A DNA stretch of 11,775 bases from positions 1 to 11,775 of the forward strand of contig JAZNXR010000119.1 of assembly GCA_045593985.1 (NCBI GenBank). The letters run 5' to 3'. The stretch is from Colimorpha_A sp045593985 (GTDB taxonomy: Bacteria; Bacillota; Clostridia; Oscillospirales; CAG-272). The notes beneath the pieces were generated by a model. It did not search any database, was not told the DNA's origin, and was given only the letters and a program-made list of their open reading frames with translations. A program made the position numbers and the translations under genes. Positions 1 through 7,128 of this stretch are shown piece by piece. Each line of letters opens with the position of its first letter. The stretch's first letter is position 1.

Positions 1-450
1 CGCATTCATATCGTAAGCGAAGGTGAAGCCGAGCTGATTCGTTATTTTGCTCTCAACGTGGGAGATGTAATACGGATCGATGCGCGACTCGATATTCTCG
101 TTAGACACGAGGATCGCTTTACCGTTATTGAGAAGCTCAAAGCGGATGCCGGCAGGACGTGCAATATGTGTCGAAAAATGCTCGCCGCAATGATATCCGA
201 CTATGTAAAGGTCGTTTTTGCCCTCTCTTGCATAGGGGGTGAGATCGACCTTATCGTAAATTTTGCGATCGGGATAATCGGGATACTGTCCGAAGGCGGC
301 AAGAGCGCCGTTAAGATACACCGAATAGTCGGTGTCAGCGGAAATTTCAAGCTCAAGAGAGCCGCCGCTATATTCAAAATCCGCCTTAAAATCGGCGTAT
401 TCGTCGGGCTTTCCTGCATCATTCGCCCATATCCATTTTGAAGTTGTCAT
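1..450 (-). CDS. Alpha-L-rhamnosidase-like glycoside hydrolase (GH78 type), N-terminal part only
   Basis: The frame stays open from an ATG at 450 (reverse strand) to the window edge, giving 150 residues without a stop; the 3' part is missing. The protein begins MTTSKWIWA and continues as an all-beta, carbohydrate-binding type domain with YSVYLNGALAAFGQYPDYP at about residues 42-60, then a DLTPYAREGKNDL stretch and YHCGEHF near residue 90. The KWIW start followed by a 'YLNG...G.YPDYP...DLT.Y...G.N.L' pattern is how the N-terminal jelly-roll of bacterial GH78 rhamnosidases looks; the catalytic (alpha/alpha)6 barrel would lie outside the window. There is no signal peptide, so the enzyme is probably cytoplasmic and acts on imported rhamnosylated oligosaccharides or glycosides. 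The start is supported by AAGGGA seven bases upstream of the ATG. The glyA terminator and a repeat block separate it from glyA, so it is probably its own unit. The substrate is inferred from family resemblance only. Confidence 0.72.
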   Translation of the reverse strand, partial: MTTSKWIWANDAGKPDEYADFKADFEYSGGSLELEISADTDYSVYLNGALAAFGQYPDYPDRKIYDKVDLTPYAREGKNDLYIVGYHCGEHFSTHIARPAGIRFELLNNGKAILVSNENIESRIDPYYISHVESKITNQLGFTFAYDMNA

Positions 451-510
451 ATTTTTCCCTTCAGAATAAAAATTGCGAGATTTTTGCCAAATTCAATTAT
501 GGCTCCCGCA

Positions 511-640
511 TTATTGTAGGGGGCGACGTCCTCGACGCCCCGATTGGAAACGATGTTACATTGCTTTATCACACGGACGCTTCGCGTCCTGACCTCATCC
601 GGCGGCTTCGCCGCCACCTTCCCCAAGGGGAAGGCAAGTC
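511..640. repeat. Palindromic repeat block (modules B1 and A1), left copy
   Basis: This is most of the 269-bp gap between the glycosidase and glyA. It holds a GTAGGG-led hairpin with arms GGGGCG/CGCCCC around 520-540, then a half-site GTTACA, a GGACGC-TTC-GCGTCC hairpin at 575-589, and a GGCGGC-TTC-GCCGCC hairpin followed by the signature palindrome CCTTCCCC/GGGGAAGG at 617-634. The same module order recurs at 11528-11775 in this orientation, and reversed at 9735-10029. No gene is seen here; short frames that cross it are artefacts of the repeat. Confidence 0.85.
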
Positions 641-683
641 TGCGTTCAAGGATCGCCTTATGTTAATGGTAAATCCTCTCCAA

Positions 684-715
684 AAAGCTCCGTTTTCGGG
701 GGAAAACGGAGCTTT
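684..715 (-). terminator. Intrinsic terminator of glyA
   Basis: A perfect stem pairs 684-697 with 702-715 (arms AAAGCTCCGTTTTC and its complement) around a GGGG loop (698-701). On the minus strand it starts five bases after the glyA stop codon and is followed by TTTTTG. It is almost certainly the glyA transcription terminator. Confidence 0.9.
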
Positions 716-719
716 ATTT

Positions 720-1961
720 TTAATAGAGGGGATATTTTTCGCAAAGCTTCTTGACTTCGCTTCTGATATACTCGGCGGAGTTTTCAAAGTCGGAGGCGAC
801 AAGCTTGATGAGCTTACCGATTATTACCATATCCTCTTCCTTTAAGCCTCTCGTCGTTGCGGCGGGAGTTCCGATGCGGATTCCGCTCGTAATGAAGGGG
901 CTCTGAGGATCGTTCGGGATGGCGTTCTTGTTTGCCGTGATGTGTACTTCATCGAGGCGACGCTCCATCTCCTTGCCCGTTACGTCAAAGTTGCGGAGGT
1001 CAACGAGCATAAGGTGGTTATCGGTGCCGCCCGAAACAAGGTCGAAGCCTTCCTTAACAAGCGTATCTGCGAGAACCTTTGCGTTCTTGACGATCTGCTC
1101 CTGATACTCCTTGAACTCGGGACGAAGCGCCTCGCCGAAGCAGGCTGCCTTTGCCGCGATAATGTGAAGGAGGGGGCCGCCCTGGATTCCGGGGAAGATC
1201 GCCTTATCTATCTTCTTTGCAAGCTCCTCACGGCAGAGGATAAGTCCTCCGCGAGGGCCGCGAAGTGTTTTGTGAGTGGTTGTCGTAACTACGTCTGCGT
1301 AGGGAACGGGGTTGGGATGAAGTCCTGCCGCAACAAGACCTGCGATGTGCGCCATATCTACCATAAGGTATGCGCCGCACTTCTTTGCGATCTCTGACAT
1401 TCTCTCGAAGTCGATAACACGGGGATAAGCAGATGCACCGGCTACGATAAGCTTCGGCTTAACCTCCATTGCCTGTTCTTCAAGCTTATCGTAATCGATA
1501 AGGTGAGTAACAGGATCAACGCCGTAGGAAACGAAGTTATAATAAAGACCGGAGATATTTACCGGGCTTCCGTGAGTGAGGTGTCCGCCGTCGGCAAGGG
1601 ACATGCCCATTACGGTGTCGCCTGCCTGAAGGAGAGCAACGTAGACTGCGGTGTTTGCCTGCGAGCCACTATGAGGCTGGACGTTTGCGTGCTCTGCACC
1701 AAAGAGCTTCTTTGCTCTTTCGCGCGCGATATCCTCAACGACGTCGACCTTTTCACAGCCGCCGTAGTAGCGCTTTCCCGGATAGCCCTCTGCATACTTA
1801 TTCGTAAGAATCGTTCCTGCCGCAGCCATTACTGCGGGGGAAACGAAGTTCTCAGATGCGATAAGCTCGATTCCGTCGCACTGACGCTCGTACTCGGCCT
1901 CGATCGCCTTTCCAAGCTCGGGATCCTGTTCAGTCAGATAGCGGAGTATTTCTTCAACCAT
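720..1961 (-). CDS. glyA: Serine hydroxymethyltransferase
   Basis: This is a PLP-dependent cytoplasmic enzyme that interconverts serine plus tetrahydrofolate with glycine plus 5,10-methylene-tetrahydrofolate, the main source of one-carbon units. The 413-residue length matches the family (about 412-420). Visible signatures are ELIASENFVSP (residues 32-42), the NKYAEGYPGKRYYGG substrate/PLP region (54-68), HSGSQAN (97-103), DMAHIAGL (202-209) and the Schiff-base lysine in TTTTHKTLRGPRGG (Lys231). The C-terminal region contains SGIRIGTPA. An in-frame codon lies upstream at 1985, but the ATG at 1961 is preferred because GAGG lies about nine bases upstream and the protein then begins MVEEI like its relatives. 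It is monocistronic, with two overlapping promoter candidates upstream and a strong hairpin directly after the stop. Confidence 0.97.
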   Translation of the reverse strand: MVEEILRYLTEQDPELGKAIEAEYERQCDGIELIASENFVSPAVMAAAGTILTNKYAEGYPGKRYYGGCEKVDVVEDIARERAKKLFGAEHANVQPHSGSQANTAVYVALLQAGDTVMGMSLADGGHLTHGSPVNISGLYYNFVSYGVDPVTHLIDYDKLEEQAMEVKPKLIVAGASAYPRVIDFERMSEIAKKCGAYLMVDMAHIAGLVAAGLHPNPVPYADVVTTTTHKTLRGPRGGLILCREELAKKIDKAIFPGIQGGPLLHIIAAKAACFGEALRPEFKEYQEQIVKNAKVLADTLVKEGFDLVSGGTDNHLMLVDLRNFDVTGKEMERRLDEVHITANKNAIPNDPQSPFITSGIRIGTPAATTRGLKEEDMVIIGKLIKLVASDFENSAEYIRSEVKKLCEKYPLY

Positions 1962-1993
1962 TGCTTTTTCCTCACAAATTAACAAAATTTTTC

Positions 1994-2032
1994 ATTATAA
2001 CACAGTATAACATACGAGCGAATTAAAATCAA
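1994..2032 (-). promoter_or_regulatory. Sigma-A promoter region of glyA (two overlapping candidates)
   Basis: On the minus strand TTGATT (2027-2032) is separated by 17 bases from TATACT (2004-2009). A second TATAAT at 1994-1999 lies 17 bases below TTCGCT (2017-2022). Either would start transcription about 20-35 bases before the glyA ATG. No operator or riboswitch-like structure is visible in so short a leader. Confidence 0.7.
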
Positions 2033-2186
2033 TAAGAGCAAAAAGAAAAGTTTGATTTTTTATGGGAAAAATTTACCGTTATCGGCGGCAAAGATTTATA
2101 CATTTTGCCGATTTTTGATACGGTGGATGCTTCATAATACAAGCCCGTTTTTTCATAATCTTAAAAAAAGATTTTTGGAGGAGCTT

Positions 2187-3050
2187 ATGAGAAATAATGG
2201 GCTTGATTACTCAACTATGATGGCAGAGCTCGACATACTTTGCCGAAAATATCAATTTTCGCTGAGCGTTATCGGACATTCGCTTGTCGGGCGGGAGCTT
2301 CCTTTGATCTCGGTCGGAGAAGGAAGTCGGGCTGTTCTTTTCGTTGGGACTCACCACGCTATGGAGCATATAACGACCGCCCTGCTTCTTGATTTTCTTT
2401 CAGAGCTTGGAGAGATGAGAGAGGAAACCGGGCGGCTTCTTGACGGTCGCACGCTATATATTGTTCCGATGCTGAATCCCGACGGCGTTGAGCTTCATAT
2501 TCACGGCAAGGACGAACTGAATCCCCTGACCGACAGACTGACGGCAATGAGCGGCGGCGATTATTCTCGCTGGCAGGCAAACGGACGTGGGGTTGACCTT
2601 AATCACAATTATGATGCAGGCTTTTACGAATATAAGGAATACGAGCGTCAGCACGGAATTTCGCCCGGCGCAACGCTTTTTTCGGGAGAATATCCCGAAT
2701 CGGAGCCTGAAAGCGCCGCCCTGTGCGGCTTTATCCGTGCAAGGGGAATTGATCTGCTTGTCGCACTTCACACGCAGGGCGAGGAAATTTATTACGATTA
2801 CGGCGGGATCGTACCCGAAAATGGTGAGAAAATTGTAAGGCAGCTTGCCTCTCTTACCGGGTATGCCCTATCCGAGCCGTCGGGAAGCGCCGCATTCGGA
2901 GGGCTGAAGGATTGGTTTATCAAGGAATATTCTCTGCCCGGATTTACTATTGAATGCGGCAAGGGCGTCAATCCCCTTCCGATTACCGACGCCGAGCTGA
3001 TTTATCCTCGGATAAGGGACGCTCTCTACGCCTGCATTGCCGCAGTATAG
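2187..3050 (+). CDS. M14-family zinc peptidase, gamma-D-glutamyl-diaminopimelate endopeptidase-like
   Basis: This 287-residue protein carries the M14 metallocarboxypeptidase set: zinc ligands His57-x-x-Glu60 in GTHHAMEH, NPDG at 97-100, Arg134 with Asp137 and Asn139 in GRGVDLNHNY, the third zinc ligand His195 in ALHTQGEEIYYDY, and catalytic Glu256 in FTIECGKG. The position that is Arg in true carboxypeptidases (after DLN) is His140, and HTQGEEIYY resembles the branch that cleaves D-Glu/diaminopimelate bonds in murein peptides (M14C/YqgT-like), so peptidoglycan-peptide recycling is the likely role. No signal peptide or membrane segment is seen, so it should be cytoplasmic. The start at 2187 is chosen because GGAGGAG lies just upstream; a TTG-initiated extension to 2052 would add 45 unlike residues. 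No convincing promoter was found. Family assignment is firm; the exact substrate is inference. Confidence 0.88.
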   Translation: MRNNGLDYSTMMAELDILCRKYQFSLSVIGHSLVGRELPLISVGEGSRAVLFVGTHHAMEHITTALLLDFLSELGEMREETGRLLDGRTLYIVPMLNPDGVELHIHGKDELNPLTDRLTAMSGGDYSRWQANGRGVDLNHNYDAGFYEYKEYERQHGISPGATLFSGEYPESEPESAALCGFIRARGIDLLVALHTQGEEIYYDYGGIVPENGEKIVRQLASLTGYALSEPSGSAAFGGLKDWFIKEYSLPGFTIECGKGVNPLPITDAELIYPRIRDALYACIAAV

Positions 3051-3071
3051 GAGGCACTCTCGACACAACAA

Positions 3072-3094
3072 AAGGGACGGCAACGCCGTCCCTT
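3072..3094. terminator. Shared terminator between the convergent M14 peptidase and hemW genes
   Basis: A 10-bp perfect stem (AAGGGACGGC / GCCGTCCCTT, 3072-3081 with 3085-3094) closes on a 3-base loop. It lies 21 bases after the M14 stop and 6 bases after the hemW stop. Only the minus strand has a fair U-run (TTTTGTTG), so it fits hemW best and may serve both. Confidence 0.8.
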
Positions 3095-3100
3095 GAATGG

Positions 3101-4288
3101 TTATTTATCCGTTCCGTTTGCAATACCCGTCAGAATACCGCTGTCGAAATCGAACATTGACGAAAGAATGTAATTTGAAACGTACATTCCCTTGGGCGTG
3201 AACGCCCAGCTTCTGTCTTTTTTGCAAACGAAGCCGTTTTTCTCGTATTTTGCGAGATATTTACCAAAGAGTCGTTCGAAATCCACGCCGAATTCAGCAG
3301 CGAAAAATTCCGTATCAACGCCCTCGTTCAGTCGCATACGGAGCATTACGTATTCCCCGATGCGCTCGCTGTCCTTGACCTCATAATCCTCGCTCAAGGC
3401 ATCAGCTATGCTGCCCGGCTCCTCCATGCTTCTCACATAGTCTGAGATATCTTTCTTATATGCGAAGCGGCGGTTTCCGAAATAGGAATGTGCGCCGGGG
3501 CCAAAGCCGATATATTCCTCGCAGTTCCAGTAGCGGAGATTATGCACGCACTGATGCGCAGGCTTTGAGAAATTGCTTATCTCATACTGGTCATAGCCAC
3601 GGCTTGACAGATATTCAACGGCATCAAAATACATTTTGCACTCCGCATCCTCATCGGGAAGAACGAGGCTGTCCTTTTTTTCGCCAAAAGGCGTGCCGTC
3701 CTCGATTATAAGACCGTAGACCGAGATATGCTCGGGGCCGAGCGCCGTTACCTTGCGGAGCGTTTCGGCAAAGCTTGACGGCGTTTGATTCGGAATGCCG
3801 TACATTAAGTCAACGCTTATATTGTCAAATCCCGCCTTACGGGCAATCTTGAAGCTTTCAAGAAAATCCTCGTAGGTATGTATTCTTCCGAGGGCGCGAA
3901 GCTCGTCGTTATTCGTGCTTTGCAGACCGATGCTGAGGCGGTTTATTCCCGCGCGGCGAAGCTTACGAAGCGAGGCGGTTTTCAGCGTTGCGGGGTTTGC
4001 CTCGATCGTAAATTCCGCATCGCTGCACACGTTAAAATTATCGTAAATTCCGTCTATAACACGAAGCAGCTGCTTGGTAGACATCATAGAGGGCGTACCG
4101 CCGCCGAAGAAAACCGTATCAACGTCGTGGCGTGATGCCGCCTTTGAATAGTCCTGCATCTGAAGGATCAGGGCGTTTACGTATCTGTCGGCACAGGACG
4201 GATCGGTTATCGAATAAAAGTCGCAATAGGGACATTTGCTTTGGCAAAAGGGAAAGTGGATATAAAGTCCAAGCGTTTTATCAGTCAT
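3101..4288 (-). CDS. hemW: Radical SAM protein HemW (heme chaperone family)
   Basis: This is a 395-residue radical SAM protein of the HemN/HemW superfamily. The 4Fe-4S motif CxxxCxxC is Cys15, Cys19, Cys22 in HFPFCQSKCPYCDFYS, followed by GGGTPS at 62-67 (SAM binding), the EANP segment near 96-99 and GLQSTNNDEL. The CVHNLRYW motif (247-254) and absence of the extra N-terminal region of true coproporphyrinogen dehydrogenase place it with HemW, which binds heme and is thought to deliver it to heme proteins; many databases still call such proteins 'oxygen-independent coproporphyrinogen III oxidase'. The C-terminal 90 residues form the HemN-C winged-helix type region (FTPKGMYVSNYIL). The start is supported by AGAGGA about eight bases upstream. 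It diverges from the membrane protease gene and has a near-consensus promoter of its own. Confidence 0.93.
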   Translation of the reverse strand: MTDKTLGLYIHFPFCQSKCPYCDFYSITDPSCADRYVNALILQMQDYSKAASRHDVDTVFFGGGTPSMMSTKQLLRVIDGIYDNFNVCSDAEFTIEANPATLKTASLRKLRRAGINRLSIGLQSTNNDELRALGRIHTYEDFLESFKIARKAGFDNISVDLMYGIPNQTPSSFAETLRKVTALGPEHISVYGLIIEDGTPFGEKKDSLVLPDEDAECKMYFDAVEYLSSRGYDQYEISNFSKPAHQCVHNLRYWNCEEYIGFGPGAHSYFGNRRFAYKKDISDYVRSMEEPGSIADALSEDYEVKDSERIGEYVMLRMRLNEGVDTEFFAAEFGVDFERLFGKYLAKYEKNGFVCKKDRSWAFTPKGMYVSNYILSSMFDFDSGILTGIANGTDK

Positions 4289-4320
4289 TTTTTATTCCTC
4301 TGAAAATATTCTGTTACTCA

Positions 4321-4349
4321 ATTATACCACATAAAGGGACAGGTGACAA
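4321..4349 (-). promoter_or_regulatory. Promoter of hemW
   Basis: On the minus strand TTGTCA (4344-4349) and TATAAT (4321-4326) are separated by exactly 17 bases. Transcription would start near 4314, giving a leader of about 25 bases. The -35 box overlaps the likely ribosome binding site (AGGTGA, 4341-4346) of the divergent protease gene. Confidence 0.85.
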
Positions 4350-4353
4350 GAGC

Positions 4354-4959
4354 ATGTTTAACAAAAGCGGAAAATTCACAATTCATCCGTCGACGGTGAT
4401 CTTTCTTATAATTCTCTCACTATGCGGCGCAGGATACGAGGGGTTAATTACGCTCGGATGCGCCCTCATTCACGAGCTTGGGCATTATTTTGCGGCAAGG
4501 CTTTGTCATATTGAGCCAAGCAAGATCACAATTTATCCGTTTGGTGCAGACATGGTGCTGTCAAACGGTCTGAGATCCTATAAATCCGACATTTTTATAG
4601 CGCTTTCAGGGCCGATTTTTAACCTTATTCTGCTTCTTTTCGGCATATTTTTCTCGCTCGGTGACTTTTTCTGCGCCTGCAATCTTGGGCTTGCTTTGAT
4701 AAATCTGATGCCGATAAACGGTCTTGACGGCGGAACGGTTTTAAGGGGCTTTTTATCGCTCTTTTTCTCGCCGAGGGCAGCAGAGGGGACTCTTTTGGCA
4801 GTCACGTTTTTAATACTGATCCTTCTTTATTTATTTGCAGTTTACTTTCTCTTTTCGGGAAGCGGCGATCCCTCTCTTTTCGTTATCGTTTGCGCGCTTT
4901 TTTGCTCGACCTTTTTAAAAAACGGATACAACAAGAAAACAGAGAATAAGCGAGGATAA
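4354..4959 (+). CDS. Site-2-protease-type membrane metalloprotease (M50, SpoIVFB-like, minimal)
   Basis: This 201-residue, very hydrophobic protein has about six predicted membrane segments. The M50 zinc motif HELGH is at residues 40-44 and the second motif NLMPINGLDGG (117-127) supplies the Asp ligand, Asp125; both sit in membrane segments, as in intramembrane proteases such as SpoIVFB. SpoIVFB itself has a C-terminal CBS domain and is longer (about 290 residues); this protein stops after the membrane core with a short basic tail. It may release a membrane-tethered regulator, for example a sporulation sigma precursor, but no partner such as SpoIVFA is next to it. The start at 4354 is chosen over an upstream extension to 4132, because the extension would be antisense to hemW and AGGTGA lies eight bases before this ATG. 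Fold and activity are well supported; the substrate is unknown. Confidence 0.88.
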   Translation: MFNKSGKFTIHPSTVIFLIILSLCGAGYEGLITLGCALIHELGHYFAARLCHIEPSKITIYPFGADMVLSNGLRSYKSDIFIALSGPIFNLILLLFGIFFSLGDFFCACNLGLALINLMPINGLDGGTVLRGFLSLFFSPRAAEGTLLAVTFLILILLYLFAVYFLFSGSGDPSLFVIVCALFCSTFLKNGYNKKTENKRG

Positions 4960-4963
4960 CGGA

Positions 4964-4981
4964 GGATTTTAAGGAAAATCC
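4964..4981. other. Short stem-loop after the M50 protease gene
   Basis: GGATTTT (4964-4970) pairs with AAAATCC (4975-4981) around AAGG, five bases after the stop codon. No U-run follows on the plus strand, so it is a weak terminator at best. It could instead protect the 3' end or only reduce read-through into the pot operon. Confidence 0.4.
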
Positions 4982-4997
4982 CCAAAAACTCGCCTCT

Positions 4998-5027
4998 AAT
5001 CGCCGTTAATCGCCGTTAATCGCAGTT
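4998..5027. repeat. Three tandem 10-bp repeats upstream of the pot promoter
   Basis: TAATCGCCGT occurs twice in perfect tandem (4998-5007, 5008-5017) and a third time as TAATCGCAGT (5018-5027). The block ends 24 bases before the -35 box of the potABCD promoter. The 10-bp period would place each copy on nearly the same DNA face, as expected for a cooperative protein-binding array; a chance slippage product is the alternative. Confidence 0.65.
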
Positions 5028-5051
5028 TTTCAAGATATTTTTATAAAACTA

Positions 5052-5080
5052 TTGCATTTTTTTCTACATAATGTTACAAT
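5052..5080 (+). promoter_or_regulatory. Promoter of the potABCD operon
   Basis: TTGCAT (5052-5057), a 17-base T-rich spacer and TACAAT (5075-5080) form a good sigma-A promoter. Transcription would start near 5087, leaving a leader of about 54 bases before potA. The A/T-rich stretch 5029-5051 could act as an UP element. Confidence 0.85.
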
Positions 5081-5099
5081 GATGCTGTATTTCTATTTA

Positions 5100-5126
5100 G
5101 GGGTATTTTTGCCCCGTGAAAGGCGG
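5100..5126 (+). promoter_or_regulatory. potA leader hairpin and distant ribosome binding site
   Basis: GGGG (5100-5103) can pair with CCCC (5112-5115) around a U-rich loop, just inside the predicted leader. The only purine-rich candidate ribosome binding site is in GAAAGGCGG (5118-5126), which sits about 14-17 bases from the potA ATG, farther than usual. This suggests weak or regulated initiation of the first gene. Confidence 0.4.
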
Positions 5127-5140
5127 TCGATAATTGTAAA

Positions 5141-6310
5141 ATGGAACACAATGCAGAGATTATTATTCGTCTACAAAACGTCGTAAAATCCTACGACGGC
5201 GAACAGATTTTGAAATCTATAAATCTTGACATTCGGGATAAGGAATTTATTACCCTGCTCGGCCCATCCGGCTGCGGTAAAACGACGACGCTCCGCATAA
5301 TCGGCGGCTTCGAAACCCCCGATGACGGACACGTCTATTTCGACGGCAAGGACGTCAAGGACGTTCCCCCTTACGAAAGACCGGTAAATACGGTCTTTCA
5401 GAAGTACGCCCTTTTCCCTCATCTCAATGTATATGAAAATATTGCATTCGGCCCCCGTCTTCGCAAGATGAACAAGAAGGAGCTGCACGAAAAAGTCCTT
5501 AAAATGCTTGAGATCGTCAACCTTAAGGGCTTTGAAAGAAGAAGCAACTCTACCCTCTCGGGCGGTCAGCAGCAGAGAGTTGCCATCGCACGCGCTCTTA
5601 TAAACGAGCCTCGCGTTCTGCTCCTTGACGAGCCGCTTGGCGCTCTTGACCTGAAGCTCCGCAAGGACATGCAGATGGAGCTTAAAAACATTCAGCAAAG
5701 AACAGGCATCACCTTCGTCTACGTCACTCACGACCAGGAGGAGGCGCTTTCGATGTCCGATACCGTTGTCGTAATGGACAACGGCGAGATCCAGCAGATC
5801 GGCTCTCCGCAGGATATCTACAACGAGCCTGAAAACGCATTCGTTGCCGACTTTATCGGCGAAAGTAACATCGTTGACGGAGTTATGCACGAGGACTATC
5901 TCGTTTCCTTCTCGGGCAAGAAGTTCCGCTGCCTTGATACCGGCTTCGAAAAGAACGAGCCTGTCGATATCGTCGTCCGTCCCGAGGACGTTGACGTCGT
6001 GTCGGTGGAGCAAGGAATGCTCACCGGCGTTGTTACAAGCGTCACCTTTAAGGGCGTTCACTATGAGATCATAGTTGACATCGGCGGCTTCAAGTGGATG
6101 ATCCAGACCACCGACTACGTTGAAAACGGAGCATCTATCGGCCTCTACATCGAGCCTGATGCAATTCACGTTATGAAGAAATCCGAGTTCTCCGGTATGT
6201 TCGGAGACTACTCGACCTTCTCTGAGGAAATGGAGCATATGTCCGATCCGACCTTCGATCCCGATTCCGAGGATGAGGACGAAAGCGACTCGGAGGAAAC
6301 CGCAGGATGA
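5141..6310 (+). CDS. potA: Spermidine/putrescine ABC transporter, ATP-binding protein
   Basis: This is the ATPase that powers polyamine uptake through PotB/PotC. The 389 residues show a complete ABC domain: Walker A GPSGCGKT (41-48), Q-loop Gln87, signature LSGGQQQR (139-146), Walker B VLLLDEP (159-165), D-loop GALD and switch His197 in THDQEEALSMSD. A TOBE-type C-terminal regulatory region follows, from about residue 245. The last 25 residues are a very acidic tail rich in Asp, Glu and Ser, which I do not expect in typical PotA. It is the first gene of the operon, directly after the promoter; its stop codon overlaps the potB start (ATGA). The start at 5141 gives the normal PotA N-terminus, though its ribosome binding site is poor. 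The order potABCD and the PotD sequence make polyamines the likely substrate. Confidence 0.95.
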   Translation: MEHNAEIIIRLQNVVKSYDGEQILKSINLDIRDKEFITLLGPSGCGKTTTLRIIGGFETPDDGHVYFDGKDVKDVPPYERPVNTVFQKYALFPHLNVYENIAFGPRLRKMNKKELHEKVLKMLEIVNLKGFERRSNSTLSGGQQQRVAIARALINEPRVLLLDEPLGALDLKLRKDMQMELKNIQQRTGITFVYVTHDQEEALSMSDTVVVMDNGEIQQIGSPQDIYNEPENAFVADFIGESNIVDGVMHEDYLVSFSGKKFRCLDTGFEKNEPVDIVVRPEDVDVVSVEQGMLTGVVTSVTFKGVHYEIIVDIGGFKWMIQTTDYVENGASIGLYIEPDAIHVMKKSEFSGMFGDYSTFSEEMEHMSDPTFDPDSEDEDESDSEETAG

Positions 6311-7128
6311 AGCGCAAAAGCATTTTCCAGCGTATGGCGGCGGCACCCCATATCGTCTGGATGGTGATGTTCATCGTCGCCCCCATGCTTTTCGTACTCT
6401 ATTTCGCCTTCACCGACGAAAAGGGCCGCTTTACCTTTGAGAATATTCTCGGTCTTTCGGAATATTCAAACGTCTTTATCCTTTCGATCGCCTTTGCTTT
6501 GATCGCAACGGTTATCTGCCTTATTATCGGCTATCCGCTTGCATATTTTATGTCGAAGGCATCACCGAGAACGAGAAAGATGCTCATGGTGCTTATAATG
6601 CTCCCGATGTGGTGCAACCTCCTTATCAGAACCTACGCCCTTATGGCACTTCTCGATAACGGCGGTCTGCTCAATGCGCTTCTCGAAAAGCTTGGATTTG
6701 ACAAGCTTTATATCGTCGGATCCGATTTCGGCGTTATTCTCGGTATGGTATACGACTTCCTGCCCTATATGGTTCTCCCGATCTTCACAACTATGACGAA
6801 GCTCGACAAGAGATATATCGAGGCGGCGGCAGACCTTGGCTGTAACAGCTGGCAGACAATGACGAAGGTCATTATGCCCCTTACCGTTTCGGGCGTTATT
6901 TCGGGAGTTACGATGGTATTCGTGCCGTCGATCTCAACATTCTATATTTCGCAAAAGCTCGGCGCAGGCAAGATCGACCTTGTCGGCGATACCATTGAGC
7001 GACTCTTTAAAAACACAAGCACCTACAACGTCGGTGCTGCCGTTTCGCTCGTTATGATGGTACTCATCATCATCTCCGTCGGAATCATGAATAAGTTCTC
7101 CGACGATGACGGAGGTATAATAGTATGA
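6307..7128 (+). CDS. potB: Spermidine/putrescine ABC transporter permease PotB
   Basis: This is one of the two membrane subunits forming the polyamine channel. The 273 residues contain about six hydrophobic segments; the first follows a basic MKRKSIFQR start (residues 17-34). The cytoplasmic EAA loop that contacts the ATPase is EAAADLGCNSWQTMTKVIMP in the third quarter of the protein, with the conserved Gly eight residues in. The length is typical for the PotB/CysTW permease family. The gene overlaps potA by ATGA and is preceded by GGAGG inside the end of potA, so translation is coupled. No anomalies are seen. Confidence 0.95.
   Translation: MKRKSIFQRMAAAPHIVWMVMFIVAPMLFVLYFAFTDEKGRFTFENILGLSEYSNVFILSIAFALIATVICLIIGYPLAYFMSKASPRTRKMLMVLIMLPMWCNLLIRTYALMALLDNGGLLNALLEKLGFDKLYIVGSDFGVILGMVYDFLPYMVLPIFTTMTKLDKRYIEAAADLGCNSWQTMTKVIMPLTVSGVISGVTMVFVPSISTFYISQKLGAGKIDLVGDTIERLFKNTSTYNVGAAVSLVMMVLIIISVGIMNKFSDDDGGIIV

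Noticed and set aside
4132..4353. N-terminal extension of the M50 protease (74 codons)
   Set aside because: It is antisense to the start of hemW and its promoter, is not hydrophobic, and a good start with ribosome binding site exists at 4354.
5171..6346. 391-codon open frame on the minus strand opposite potA
   Set aside because: It is the antisense of a clear potA gene, has no ribosome binding site, and its translation shows no recognisable domain; codon bias of potA keeps the opposite frame free of stops.
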